Shown: positions 44,436-55,344 of the stretch, piece by piece
Numbering within the stretch: the first letter of the stretch is position 1
How the letters are laid out: each line of letters begins with the position of its first letter
Assembly (NCBI GenBank): GCA_023213315.1
Contig: JAKCPI010002592.1
Location: forward strand, 1 to 64,000
From: Euborellia annulipes
Lineage: Eukaryota; Arthropoda; Insecta; Dermaptera; Anisolabididae
Reading direction: 5' to 3'
DNA: 64,000 nt
The notes under the pieces: model-generated
Database searches by the model: none
Told to the model about the DNA's origin: nothing
What the model saw: the letters and a program-made list of their open reading frames with translations, nothing else
Translations under genes and position numbers: made by a program

Positions 44436-44520
44436 AATTCGAAAAAATCTGGTGTGACAAGCACAGAACCCAACTTTCTCTTACCAAAGGTAAGAGAGTT
44501 GTGTGCTCTGTGACTAGCCA
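44436..44520. repeat. Small palindromic repeat (AATCTGGTGTGAC family)
   Basis: AATCTGGTGTGACAAGCACA and CTTTCTCTTACC-AAA-GGTAAGAG give a hairpin; TTGTGTGCTCTGTGACTAG closes it. Related copies at 23.2, 24.7 and 45.6 kb. Confidence 0.5.
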
Positions 44521-44551
44521 AGGTGGGATTCGAGAAATCGCAGGGCTGTAT

Positions 44552-44816
44552 TTAAGAAGAGGCGGACTAGGTGTGCACCTAAGGCAGCATAATTTGTGAA
44601 AAAATTGCTTATTTATATATGTATACATTTTTTTTTTTTAATAATAGTTAAATAAATAAAAAACTAAAGGAACACAGCCTTTTTTTATCAAAAAGAGAGG
44701 AAAAACTTAATAAAAGAATAATTTTTGTGTTTCTCAGTTGGGGTGGTTGAAAAAGGGGGGGGGGGGGGGCAAGAGTCCTCTTCCTTAAGGCGGCAAATGC
44801 CTAAATCCGCCCCTGA
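44552..44816. mobile_element. hAT-like element, decayed
   Basis: AGAGGCGGACTAGGTG at the left and AAATCCGCCCCTG at the right are imperfect terminal repeats; GCGGCAAATGCC lies inside the right end beside a 16-base G-run at 44,755-44,769. The left end matches 27,486. No clear duplication. Confidence 0.5.
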
Positions 44817-44997
44817 GGAAATGATCCAAGATTTTAATAAGATCTTATGTGTACGAAAAGCAGAAACAATTTTTTTTTCTTTATCTAATATTCAGAAGTG
44901 TGTATAGAGTGATTTCTAAACTTTAACATAAATTTTTATTGCTAAACATATTAATAAATTTATTAATACAAACTAACAATAAATATTATCTGCACGC

Positions 44998-45556
44998 AGG
45001 GCCGTTCCTGACTAACAGTAAGTAAGTAAGTAAGTTGTCACCTTCGTGCCTGGTCATTTTTGGCGCCCCTCATTCAACCATAGGTTATCAAAGTGGGCGA
45101 TAACGCCCCTCTGTGGGCGTTTGAGACTTTCAGAGGGACGGTAGAAGAATCAGAGAAAATTAAGGCGCAGAAGGGGCCTGAGCAGATTAAAAAAATATAG
45201 TCTAAAAAGGGCAAAAAAAAAAAACACGCTAATCACGTATTAAAGTAAAATAAAAATTAATATCGTTTAATTTTTGTTATTGTAGGTATTGCATTCATTT
45301 TTATCACGAGGATTTAGTAGGTCTACTATAGCAATGTTGGTAACTAAAAAGAGAAATTGGCTTAAACTACGAAATAGGATAGGGGACATATCCTATCTTA
45401 CGACTATAATATATTATTACACGTTTAATTGTGAAGCTGTTTTAAATTTGCGCCAGGTGGTAAGTAAAATTAAGATGGGGGGGGGGGGAGGGGGCTCTAG
45501 TAAAAATATTCTCAAAGGGGGCGGTGAGCAAAATAAGGTTGAGAAACTATGCTCTA
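44998..45556 (+). mobile_element. hAT element remnant with a piece of transposase C-terminus
   Basis: CAGGGCCGTTCCTGACTAAC begins the segment. GGTTATCAAAGTGGGCG near 45,085 and AAATAAGGTTGAGAAACTAT near 45,530 look like inverted hAT-type subterminal sequence. The frame at 45,289-45,450 reads FSRSTIAMLVTKKRNWLKLR, which resembles the AFS...TKKRNRL part of the hAT C-terminal dimerisation region. It is too short and decayed to be sure. Confidence 0.4.
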
Positions 45557-46705
45557 GAAATTATGTAAAAAAAATCTAGTGTGATTGACGCACAGTTCAC
45601 AATTTTCTCTTATCTAGTGTTCTGTGCTTGTCATACCAGATTCATATAATAAGATCATATAAATTTTGAAAGAAACGATTCATATTTTAAGAGAATAAAG
45701 CGTCCTTTTTTGGAATGCCTGAACTTGTAACTGTTAAATGTAATGATAATGATAGACAATGTTCATTATATATATATATATAGATACGTACCTTAGGTTG
45801 GCAATGAATTTTGATTCACCGCCTCCTGGTTCCTTTGTTGTGTATATTTATTGTTGTTGCTTGTATAATTTTTTCCTTACTTCATGTTGTTGTATACTTT
45901 ATAATAAATTATCATTTATTATATCAACCACTGTTCATTAATTTATCCCAAAAATAACAATATACAAAATTTTTATTTTTTATCGGGCTACTTCATCTTT
46001 TTACAATTCTGTTGGAAGTATTTTGATGTTGTTTGGAAGTATTTGCCGAGTCTTTTAGATAAGACAACGTTTACTAGGAGGCACCACGTAGAGGTCCCTT
46101 CCAAGCCCCCAAAAAATTATCTACATCTTCTTTTAAAGTCCTTCGATCCAGTGAGTAAATGGCCATTACTCTAGCAGCTTGTAGTCATTTTAAAAAAAAT
46201 TTATTTTTCACTGAATCTTGAAAGTGGTAGAAAATAAAAAGAAACAAATTCTAGGACATTCTTCGATCTATCAGTATTTTAATATTAGTAAATGATGTCC
46301 AAATGATTTATAGAAAAGTTTCTTGAATGAGGTGGCGAATAGCTAAGCAGGACAAGCTGCAGATTAAGGAACTGGGATTAAGGAATGTTAGCTCATTCGA
46401 GTTCGAGAAATCTCCTCATCGGGAGTGAAAGGTGCGAGATAATCTCACCCTCCAGTAACAGACGCAAATGAGTCAATTTCAATTCTTGAATGTTGGAATT
46501 TTTACTTGGATGAAATTTTCTTTACTTCTAGGTAATTCAACTTGAGCAACTTCAATTCATGACTTGTTTCAATTTTATCAGAGGAAATAATTTGCAAAAT
46601 GTATGAGTGGATTCTTTTCTGGACGGTTTTTTGCTTGAGGATCAAAATTGTAAATTTCTGACATTTCATTCATGATATATTTTCTTTGGCTGGAGACTGT
46701 GTATA
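45557..46705. other. Intergenic DNA, no gene supported
   Basis: A small AATCTGGTGTGAC-family palindrome lies at 45,574-45,655. A patch at 46,060-46,200 and another at 46,325-46,470 have ordinary GC content; the latter holds GGTGCGAGATAATCTCACC, a possible hairpin. No open frame is convincing. Confidence 0.35.
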
Positions 46706-46835
46706 TTATTGGTGCTGGGTAGGCAGCCAGGATTAGAAATAAAACACAATTTTATTTCAAAAGAAACGTCGACGAGCAGATTGAAATAAAATTGTGTTTT
46801 ATTTCTAATCCTGGCTGCCTACCCAGCACCAATAA
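46706..46835. repeat. Perfect 55-bp foldback with GAAACGTCGACGAG centre
   Basis: Arms 46,706-46,760 and 46,781-46,835 are identical in reverse complement (55 of 55). The 20-base spacer AAGAAACGTCGACGAGCAGA keeps only the GAAACGTC half of the hammerhead-like motif, so the arms meet inside it. Confidence 0.75.
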
Positions 46836-48665
46836 GATTTCATTCATGTTTTCTATATTTTAGAAGAACATCTACAAGTTATCTGAAAAAAAATTTTATT
46901 CTAACTAATAATATTCAATCGAAATTATTTAAATGTATAATATATTAATTCTATAATATTAAAAAAATTACCTTTCAGCAATTACTACCCTAATATTTAC
47001 TAGGAAAAACAATCCATTACAGAATAAGAACATATATTAAAATTTTGACTTCATTGCTTAAAGAAAAAGGCAAATGAAAAGATTAGAATCGATGAACTGT
47101 GAAGTCAAATACAACTTTCTGCATCGCTGGCTTTTTATATATTATTTATTATAAAGTCAGATGTATAGTGAGCACATCTTTCGTCGCTCTTTTGGATAAA
47201 TATTTTTTGAGTCAAATCAGTTAATTATGAGAATATCAAGTTAGTGTATTATTAATTAATATTTACCTTTTTTTTCTCTTCTCTCACACAAATATTCACT
47301 AATTAAAAGTAAACACCAAAAAAATTCTCTTTTAGTTTTCCGACAATAATTATTTACTTATGGAAAATATTTAAATGTCTCAATTGTGTTATTAAACATG
47401 TTATAATTCCTGACCTGAAAAAAAATTTAAATTAGTCTTAATTCTCATCAGTTAATTTATAATAATTTTGAATTAGTGTTCTAATTTATTTATGTTTACC
47501 TTAAATTTCCCAAAAAATATTGAAAATTTTCAATCTTCTCTCACTTTTTCCCACTCGCATGAACACTAAATAAAAAATAAACACCAAAAAAGATATTTTC
47601 ATTTACAACAAAAAGTGTATGTGGTAAATGAAAATAAAGAACAGCAGGAAGTTTTTAAATAATTAATTATCCCTTGCTTGCCGAATACAAATTATATACT
47701 ATATATATATTTGATGAATATATATATATTTACCGTAAACCGGGAGTCTGAGGAAATCGTATCAGTGAGAATGAAAGTGATTTTTGGATTACGAGCAAAC
47801 GAGTGCGGGGGCAGAGATCCTACCTAGCCTAACACAAAATACGAAGACAGAGAGAGTATTTGTAACCCCGTCTCCACCATCAGATCGGTGGAGCCCTCGG
47901 GTCCCTGGCCTCAAGGATTGCAATTTTGACCCTCCAGGCTACTCCTGGAGAAACTGCACCCTTCCCTGACTCGCTTTACTCATAGAGCCACCTCAAACCC
48001 ACCCTCAAAGATACAATAACATCAGACTCCCGAATGCGTCATCAAAAGACGTCTTTTCGCAAAACACAAGAACACTTGAGAACCTGGGCTTCGATCTTTC
48101 TATCAGATCTGGCCGCATCTCTTTATGAGCCGTTAATGGAATAAATCAACGAGAATATCGTTCATTTTAGCTCTCCATTTGGATCCTAAATTAAAGAAAC
48201 AAATCAAGGGGGTTCTAACAAAACGAACTAGCTAAAAGATTAGAGTATGCACCTGAAACTAATAGCAACAACAATAACGACGACGACGAATATCCAACAA
48301 AAGTCTAAAATGAAAGTATTCTCGTTGATTTCTCCACTATTGAATTCACGAAAAGTAGCTACAGGTTCATAAAAAAATCCCTCTAGTTGGCTCGCTGGCA
48401 TGGTGCACCCTCCACCCCTCTATATTTAAATCTTTAAACTACATTTAAGGAGTGAAAATAAATTTTCTAAATTATAAATATCGGAAAGTGAATACAATTA
48501 AATATGTATTCGTTTAGCAATCACACCTTAAACCCTGGGTACCAAGATAATGAGGAAATCCCGTGGCGAAAGAGGCTCTTTACTTTTTGGAGTCAGCTGA
48601 AAAAAAACATCCTAAAAAGCTAATCTAATCTATCCGCTTTAATATTCTTGCACCATGCATAATAC
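46836..48665. other. Intergenic DNA with an unexplained GC-normal block
   Basis: 46,836-47,740 is AT-rich. 47,741-48,420 has ordinary GC content with (TA)n just before it; the 61-codon frame at 47,784-47,969 is proline-rich and unrecognised. ATCAACGAGAATATC near 48,146 and TATTCTCGTTGAT near 48,318 are inverted, so the block may be an element. If the 48.7-49.3 kb gene is real this is its first long intron. Confidence 0.35.
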
Positions 48666-49274
48666 CTTTGTTCTGTTGACCCTCAGGAATCTGTAACAAA
48701 AAAGGAAAAAATTTAAATTAGAATCACATCATTTATATATTTTTGGGTTTATGTGTGTATGTCTAGAGAATAAAATATTCACCTCCTGAGGGGTTGACGG
48801 TCGCTTGAAGCTCCTTGCCTGGCAGCACTCGTAGAGCTGATCCATCCCTGCACTCGTAGAGCTGATCCAGTTGATTGCACTAGGTGAACACTTAACACTG
48901 AGCACTGATCACAATTGCACTGGGGAAACACAAACCTGAAAAAGAGAAATTGTTTAAGAATCTATCCCTTAGAAGTCTAGCAATCTAATGAAATCAATTT
49001 TTCTTTGATTTTATAAATGAAGTTTAAAGGAGTACAGTGCCCAGGGATTTATCTCCAAATAAAGCAAAAACTTTTTATTTTAATCTATAGTTTGATCCTT
49101 AATGAATGTATCTAACTATAAAATGTAAATGCACTTACTAAAATGTAGAAATTATAGGAATCCTGGGCCGGAGCGACATGTGCCCTGTTATCCATGTCAA
49201 GCCCTCTCTGCACGACTAAAGGCGATGCTTAAAGACCGAGCAGACAAGCTTAGGCAGGCAATAGCAGGTTAAAC
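48666..49274 (-). CDS. Candidate 5' exons of an unidentified gene
   Basis: Three minus-strand exons have good splice signals: 49,139-49,274 (acceptor TTTCTTTCAG, donor GTAAGTGC), 48,783-48,935 (acceptor TTTTTCAG, donor GTGAATAT) and 48,666-48,690 (acceptor TTGTTACAG, donor GTATTATG). Translation from GCAGGGATGG in the second exon gives MDQLYECCQARSFKRPSTPQ, then E, and the 25-nt third exon continues IPEGQQNK in frame with one base over. The first exon would be 5' UTR and holds an upstream ATG frame of 27 codons (MDNRAHVAPAQ...) that ends in exon 2. CACTCGTAGAGCTGATCCA is repeated twice just before the start. GC content rises sharply over these exons. Later exons were not found; the dehydrogenase gene lies downstream on the same strand, so they are either in 43.8-48.6 kb or beyond it. 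Protein not recognised. Confidence 0.4.
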
Positions 49275-49332
49275 CTGAAAGAAAAAAAAAGAGAGAATTA
49301 CGAAAAATCTTCATCTGATAAGTATATATATA

Positions 49333-49991
49333 CAGTGCGAGTCAAAAATATGAGATCACCTTAAAGTATTAAAATAAATAATGGTAGATTGAATAACAAA
49401 ATTGTTTATATATATCTAAATGAAAAACTAATTATAAAAGGTTTAATGAAAAAGTTAGTCAAATTACACAATAAAATTCAATTTTATTTTAAAACGCGTT
49501 TTTTGATTGAGTCAATTATATGAGACCATCTTATTTTAAGTCTATTTAAACTAATAAAAAGTGAAATTTAGATTCCTGTTCCATTTCAAAACAAAATATA
49601 GAGTTAATATAGCCCTTCAACTACAAGAAATTCTTAATAATTTAAATGTAAATTTGGTCCTGGATCCGATTTTATGTCGAAATTTCCTCTCAAACTGATT
49701 TCATTGTGCACTACGGTTTTCGATCTTCCAATGTGTAATGTCTTATGTCGTTCAATTTTATTTGCACAAGTCTTAAACCATCGATGATGCCTTTTTTGCA
49801 TTCAGTCAATTTTAGACCCTTGGCATTTTAAAGTTTCCAAATTTACATTTAAATTATTAAGAATTTTTTTTAGTTGAAGGGCTATATTAACTCTATATTT
49901 TGTTTTGAAATGGAACAGATATCTAAATTTCACTTTTTATTAGTTTAAATAGACTTAAAATAAGATGGTCTCATATTTTTAACTTGCACTG
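49333..49991. mobile_element. Tc1/mariner-like element with ~145-bp inner arms
   Basis: CAGTGCGAGTCAAAAATATG at the left and ATATTTTTAACTTGCACTG at the right, TA on both sides. A second inverted pair (about 49,515-49,660 and 49,840-49,980) shares GAGACCATCTTATTTTAAGT and TTGAAGGGCTATATTAAC. The 180-base loop, read on the minus strand, gives KKGIIDGLRLVQIKLNDI, possibly a helix-turn-helix scrap of a Tc1-type transposase. Confidence 0.7.
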
Positions 49992-50278
49992 TATATAAGG
50001 CCTATAAATACTGTATATATATACACAAACAGAGAGATAATTTAGTAAATGTTTTTTTGAATATTTAGCATAATTGGGGGACAAAAAGCTCCCTACCCGA
50101 TGTTTTCCAATAGGTAAAATTCACGATTTTACAAAAATATTTTTACCCTCCCAATTCGGGGAAGTGCTGTCCATAATGTCCTCTATAAGGGTGAATTTAT
50201 CAAAATCAATTAAAAATAAACATATATATATGAAATAGGGTGGAATAAAACCAGCTTTTAATTACAGATTACCTGGTC

Positions 50279-50320
<42 letters not shown>

Positions 50321-50342
50321 AAGATAAGTTTTCTCGGGTTGA
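49992..50342. other. Intergenic DNA with a TA array
   Basis: Alternating TA at 50,282-50,318 directly left of the palindrome; the rest is AT-rich. Confidence 0.5.
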
Positions 50343-51260
50343 GTCGCGTGTGATGTGGAGATTTACTCGACGTTTCGGCTCTCCTTTTGGAGCCATTTTC
50401 AAGAGTATGGAATTAGGTGGGAATTGTTGGGGTGGATTGTTTACGGGGTCGCAGTCTTGCTGGTCCCCAGGTCAATTTGGATGCCTCAGAGGCTTGGTTT
50501 GGTCTCTGAGAGCAGGAGGAAGGTTGAGTGTGTGTAATTGCGTTTGTGTTCGGTTTGGGTTGACTACGGGGCCTCAGTCTGCCTCCCCAAGTCGATGTGT
50601 TATTGGTTTGGTTAGTGGATGTGTTAGGAGATTGGGTTTGTTTCTGAGATTTGGATTGGGTGTGTGTATGTGTGATCGTGTCTGTGTTTGATTTAGGTTG
50701 ACTTTGACAGTCGTCAGATAGTCAGCGAGCATTCAAGACCTCGAGCGCCACAGCAGTAAGACAAACCAAAACACAAATCACTTCGACCATCAACACGCAA
50801 ACCGCCACCACACAACCCAACACATCTCAAAGACAAACACAAGCCTCGGAAACATCCGGCAATACATCGACTGGGGGAGTAGGCAGATTGAGGCCCCAAA
50901 GTCAACCTAAATCAAACACAGACACGATCACACATACACACACCCAATCCAAATCTCAGAAACAAACCCAATCTCCTAACACATCCACTAACCAAACCAA
51001 TAACACATCGACTTGGGGAGGCAGACTGAGGCCCCGTAGTCAACCCAAACCGAACACAAACGCAATTACACACACTCAACCTTCCTCCTGCTCTCAGAGA
51101 CCAAACCAAGCCTCTGAGGCATCCAAATTGACCTGGGGACCAGCAAGACTGCGACCCCGTAAACAATCCACCCCAACAATTCCCACCTAATTCCATACTC
51201 TTGAAAATGGCTCCAAAAGGAGAGCCGAAACGTCGAGTAAATCTCCACATCACACGCGAC
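50343..51260. repeat. Near-perfect 364-bp palindrome with hammerhead-like motifs at the outer ends
   Basis: Arms 50,343-50,706 and 50,897-51,260 are equal in length and I found no mismatch between them. The spacer is 190 bases. Near each outer end, read outward, lie TACTC, TTGAAAA, T, GGCTCC-AAAA-GGAGAGCC, GAAACGTC, GAGTA: hammerhead order with a perfect outer stem but changed core bases (TTGAAAA). GC content is far above the flanks. Arms contain imperfect direct repeats around GGCAGACTGAGGCCCCGTAG and GGCAGATTGAGGCCCCAAAG. Confidence 0.85.
50708..51190 (+). other. Open frame of 160 codons across the palindrome spacer and right arm
   Basis: It opens right after a stop at 50,705 and runs to a stop at 51,188-51,190. 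The product is rich in Thr, Gln, Ser and Asn with three spaced copies of a G-x-x-RLRP-(Q/R) motif (GVGRLRPQSQ, WGGRLRPRSQ, WGPARLRPRKQ). No start codon near the front. It ends 13 bases before the hammerhead-like motif, as the C-terminal tail of a retroelement protein might. No known domain seen. Confidence 0.3.
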
Positions 51261-51410
51261 GGGGCTCCGGACAATTAATCATATTAAAATTTTCTTAGAG
51301 GAAAAAAAAGTTTTTTTTAAATAAATTATTCTAACTTTAAAAAATAATTTAGAATAATTTTTTATATATAATGTTATATATTTTTATTTTTAATAATTTT
51401 TCATTATTTA

Positions 51411-51617
51411 GTCTTTTCGGCATCTTAGGCCATTTAAGACTTTGACGATAACCGTTATTATTTTTAATATCTATTGGGAGTCCAGGCATTCTATTCATTT
51501 GGTATCCAAATGGCTTATAAAAATCATCGGACTGCCTGGGGTCCGAACCCGCGACTTTTGGTATACGAGGTGAGAAGGTAGGCACGCTACCAACTAGACC
51601 AAGCCCGTAGGCACTTG
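51411..51617 (-). mobile_element. tRNA-derived SINE, first subfamily
   Basis: On the minus strand: ACGGGCTTGGTCTAGTTGGT and AGCGTGCCTACCTTCTCACC in the head, CGCGGGTTCGGACCCCAGG as box B, the CCATTTGGATACC body and GATGCCGAAAAGAC. The simple-sequence 3' end is replaced by AT-rich DNA. Confidence 0.75.
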
Positions 51618-52061
51618 TTTAATTTCTCAAGTAACAATAAATAACATTTTTTGGTCTTTAGATGGAGTAAGCCTAGTCAATAAAAATATTTTTTTTTAAA
51701 TTTATTCTGATTCTTAAAACTTTGGCAATCAATTGGAAAAATGTTGGCTGTGGCTAATATTCGCGCCTCCCGTTAGACTTCCAGTTTGGAAAATGCTGGT
51801 GTAGAGGAACATTTAGAAACTTTAATTAAAATCAGAAAGGACACGATAATCTCCCTTTTAGGCGTTACATTGCAGTGTGATCCCACCACTTCAAACTAGG
51901 CAAGTCGCACACGTTCCTGAGGCGAAGTAATGTCCGCTATTTGGTCTCATTGATCTGTGGAATAGTTATTCTCAGCTTGTCGGAGTGGGGGCAGATGTAA
52001 AACATCTTATTTAGTTGAAATTAAAATTTTTATAATGGTCAGGGGTGACATGGAGGGCTAA
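51618..52061. other. Intergenic DNA, no feature recognised
   Basis: A GC-normal stretch at 51,750-52,020 shows no open frame or repeat match within the window. Confidence 0.4.
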
Positions 52062-52556
52062 GGCTGGGCGCACACCGATTGAGCAAAAACGCTCTTCGAC
52101 AAAACGTTTTATCCAAGACCAAAACATTTTGCTCAATGCCAATGAACACCGATTAATCAAAATGTTTTGTTATTGAGCAAAATGTTTTGTCATTGAGCAA
52201 TGCACTCCAAAATTTTTTTAAATGAAGAAGGCAAAGTCCCTCCGAAATTTTTCAAATCTATATATCTATATATATATAGATATTATCTCCATAACTATAT
52301 AGACCATATATATATATAATCTCCATAACAAAACTTGAAATTTGCTCAATGATAAAACATTTTGCTCAATGCCAACGCACACCGGTTAAGCAAAAACACT
52401 CATTGACAAAACATTTTGCTCAATGATGTCGAATAATGTGCAAATCAGTATGCATAGACCCATATTAAAAGCATTAAAAAAAAAACAGTTTTAAGCACGA
52501 TTCGTCAAAAATGTTTTGTCATTGAGCATTTTTGCTCAATTGGTGTGTGTCCAGTC
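52062..52556. mobile_element. PIF/Harbinger-like MITE with TAA duplication
   Basis: GGCTGGGCGCACACCGATTG at the left pairs with CAATTGGTGTGTGTCCAGTC at the right; TAA flanks both ends. Inside, AAAACATTTTGCTCAATG and AATGTTTTGTCATTGAGC repeat several times in both orientations. TA-rich spacer in the middle. No transposase. Confidence 0.75.
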
Positions 52557-53879
52557 TAAACTCCCATCTTCCGAATAAATTATAAATAAAGAGAAATATA
52601 TTTTTATATAGTAAGAAACATGGTGTTAAAATTTTAAATAATACTACAAATAATAAAAAATATTTTATTAATATATTCTTTAAAAATTAATTATTTGGCT
52701 CTGGGATCATTCGAACCCCCATCCCGAAAAAATTTTCTAATCTAAATGTTTTGTTATTGATGATGAAATGGAATCCATATTTTTTAAGAAAAAAACTCCA
52801 AATTTTTTTTATATGAGCAAATTAAATTTATTTAATTACAAATAAATATTTCATATTTTAATTAGAATTTTCTTGATAAATCATTTTATTAACAACTTAA
52901 ATTATATAACCAAACAATTCTAAATTTTTAAATTAAAGGTTAAATAAAAAAAAAAAAATTCTTTACAAAAGTTTAGTAAAATTTCAACAGTAACAATTTT
53001 TAAAATAAAATGAACAATTACAACAAGGGCTTGAAATTTATTTATTCGAGCTAAATAGTAAATTTATTGCTTAATATAAATTTGAAATAATTGATAGAAT
53101 TCAAATTAAAAAAAATAATAATTAAATTATCGCCCTTGTTATAATTATTTAACAAATTTTATTTTATATTTTTTTTTTCTAAAAAAATAGAGTATATTAT
53201 TTAAATAAAAGTTATTATCTACCAATGAAAATAGATTATAACATAGATTTATTCAACAGTAAATGAAATGAATTTGGAGAGGATTTCACGATTTTTTTTT
53301 TTTTTTTATGGAAATTAAAATACAATCCCTCTCCCTCCCCAATGGTAATGCTCCCTATAAATATTATTTATTCAGCAACATCAAAAATTAACGAAGCGTT
53401 TATTGGATTTTTTTTTTATTATTTGGATTCGCAATTTAAACGTTATGTACACTTAATAACTATTAAAAAATTAGGCTCATATCCAAAAAAGATATCACTG
53501 GAATGTCCATGTCTTTCTAATTCTTGATGAATATATTTTACAATCAGAACCATAGCGAGATGACCGCGGAATTTTTTTTTTTTTCTTAAATATATAATCA
53601 AACAACCAGTCTAAAATATAACCTTTCCACCACAACCTACATTAACAGCCATTTTTGTTGTTTTCCTAATCAGGATCAGACCTTCAAAAATATTTTTTAA
53701 TATTATATATATATATATAAGTGTAATACTATTGAAAAAAAAATTATTAAATGAAATTTTATAAACCTATATTATGAATTAGCTAATTAATATAAAAAGT
53801 TTATTAAAACTATGGCAAAATATTTTGAATATATATATATATATAAAGATAAAATGATAAGGTTTAAAAAAATACCTTA
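52557..53879. other. AT-rich intergenic DNA
   Basis: Very AT-rich with runs of A or T. A short minus-strand SINE-like box B (GGGGGTTCGAATGATCCC) lies near 52,699. No gene. Confidence 0.4.
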
Positions 53880-54188
53880 GGATAGACGCACACCGATTGA
53901 GCAAAAACGCTTTGCTCAATGCCAACGCACACCAATTGAGCAAAATGTTTTGTGTTCGATGGTGCCTAATTGCCAACGTCCATCGATTAAACAAAAACGC
54001 TCAATGACAAAACATTTTTCTCAATGATGTCGAATCATTCGTTCAATTGTTTTTTTTTTTTTTGTTTTGCTTAATCAGTGTGCGTTGACCCATATTAATT
54101 AAAAGCATTAAAAAAAAAAAAAAAACAGTTAAAACTTACAAAATATCTTGTCATTGAGCATTTTTGCACAATTGGTGTGCGCCCAGCC
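53880..54188. mobile_element. PIF/Harbinger-like MITE with TTA duplication
   Basis: GGATAGACGCACACCGATTG and CAATTGGTGTGCGCCCAGCC are the ends and TTA flanks both (53,877-53,879; 54,189-54,191). Interior shares the AAAACATTTTTCTCAATGAT family text. The 71-codon minus frame is a shadow. Confidence 0.75.
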
Positions 54189-54729
54189 TTAGAGGTAGTT
54201 GTGCGAAATTTATTACTATGTACTGACGTTTGTCCCATTCAGTTCAGGTTACAAAGTTCGCAAAATTACAGGTTCAGTTCACTGGTCCTCTTGAAATGAC
54301 TAATTAGTAATGTAAATAATTAATAAAGCAAACTGAATAAAAGTGAAGTGAAAGGGAAGCAGTCTAGTAATAAATTACAAATAAAAACCTCATAATCATT
54401 TCATAAGGATCATCAACACCCGAGACCTTGAACTCTTAAATTTTTTTCAAACATATAGGGTTTTAAGATCAGTATCAAGGCATTAATTTCTTACCCCATA
54501 CTACGAGTTGCTTTTCAAAAACATTAGAACAGTGTAAGTATAAAAAAATTTAATATGTCAAAAACCCTGATAGCCGAGAGGTCTTTGTTAGGATGGAATC
54601 GCTTTCCTCCGATTGCCCCTTTTTTATTTTATTATATATATGAATAGTATATCTATTACCAAATTGAACTGCTAATGAACAAATATTTAATCATAATTTT
54701 TTAAATAATAAATAAGATATAATAATTTT
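54189..54729. other. Intergenic DNA, no feature recognised
   Basis: Mixed ordinary and AT-rich sequence; no convincing frame or repeat. Confidence 0.4.
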
Positions 54730-55033
54730 GGATATGAGACGTAGCAGCCAATAAAATTAGATAAAAAACTTTTATTTAATGATTTATCGTCGACGTTTCG
54801 GTCGCAAATCATGACCTTTATCAGAACGATTAATTGTTAAAATACAAGATGTAAGAAGCCCTAAGCGAGCAGGTCACTCATTATATTATATAATTGACAA
54901 TGACAATTAAAATTAATACTCTTGAATTTTAACAATTGATCGGCCCGATGAAGGTAGTGATTTCGGCCGAAACGTCGACGATTAATTAATTAAATACAAG
55001 TATTTTATTTAATTTCCGTTGCTGTTACATCTC
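54730..55033. repeat. Foldback with two inverted hammerhead-like motifs
   Basis: GGATATGAGACGTAGCAGCC at the left is mirrored by GTTACATCTCATATACC at the right. The minus-strand motif at 54,786-54,830 reads ATCGTT, CTGATAA, A, GGTC-hairpin-GACC, GAAACGTC, GACGAT with a six-pair outer stem. The plus-strand copy near 54,943-54,983 (CCGATGA ... GGCCGAAACGTCGACGAT) is more decayed. Confidence 0.65.
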
Positions 55034-55344
55034 ATATACCCAATTTAAAGTCTACAGCTACTTTTCATATATATATATTTTTTTAAATTATAACTCGCTT
55101 GACAAAACGAATATTTATAATTAAAGTTAAGAAGAAAAAACGAAAAACATTTAAAAAATTACCAGTAAATTTTGTTAATTAGCAGTTTAATTTAGAAATA
55201 AAAATAAATATAGCAAGAAACCTGACACCTCACCCTAGCGAGAATGAAATGTTTCTTTTGGTTTTCAGAGATTTTGACAATAACTTTCATTTTCTATACT
55301 TATATCGCTTGGAAATGTGCAAAATGGATGTTTTTGAGAAGCAC

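Noticed and set aside
47784..47969. 61-codon plus-strand frame as a gene
   Set aside because: Pro/Ser-rich, unspliced, no relative recognised; the block is kept only as unexplained sequence.
50912..51274. 120-codon minus-strand frame in the palindrome
   Set aside because: Mirror of the frame at 50,350-50,691 created by the inverted arms; Val/Gly/Cys-rich composition is the complement of the Thr/Gln-rich frame.
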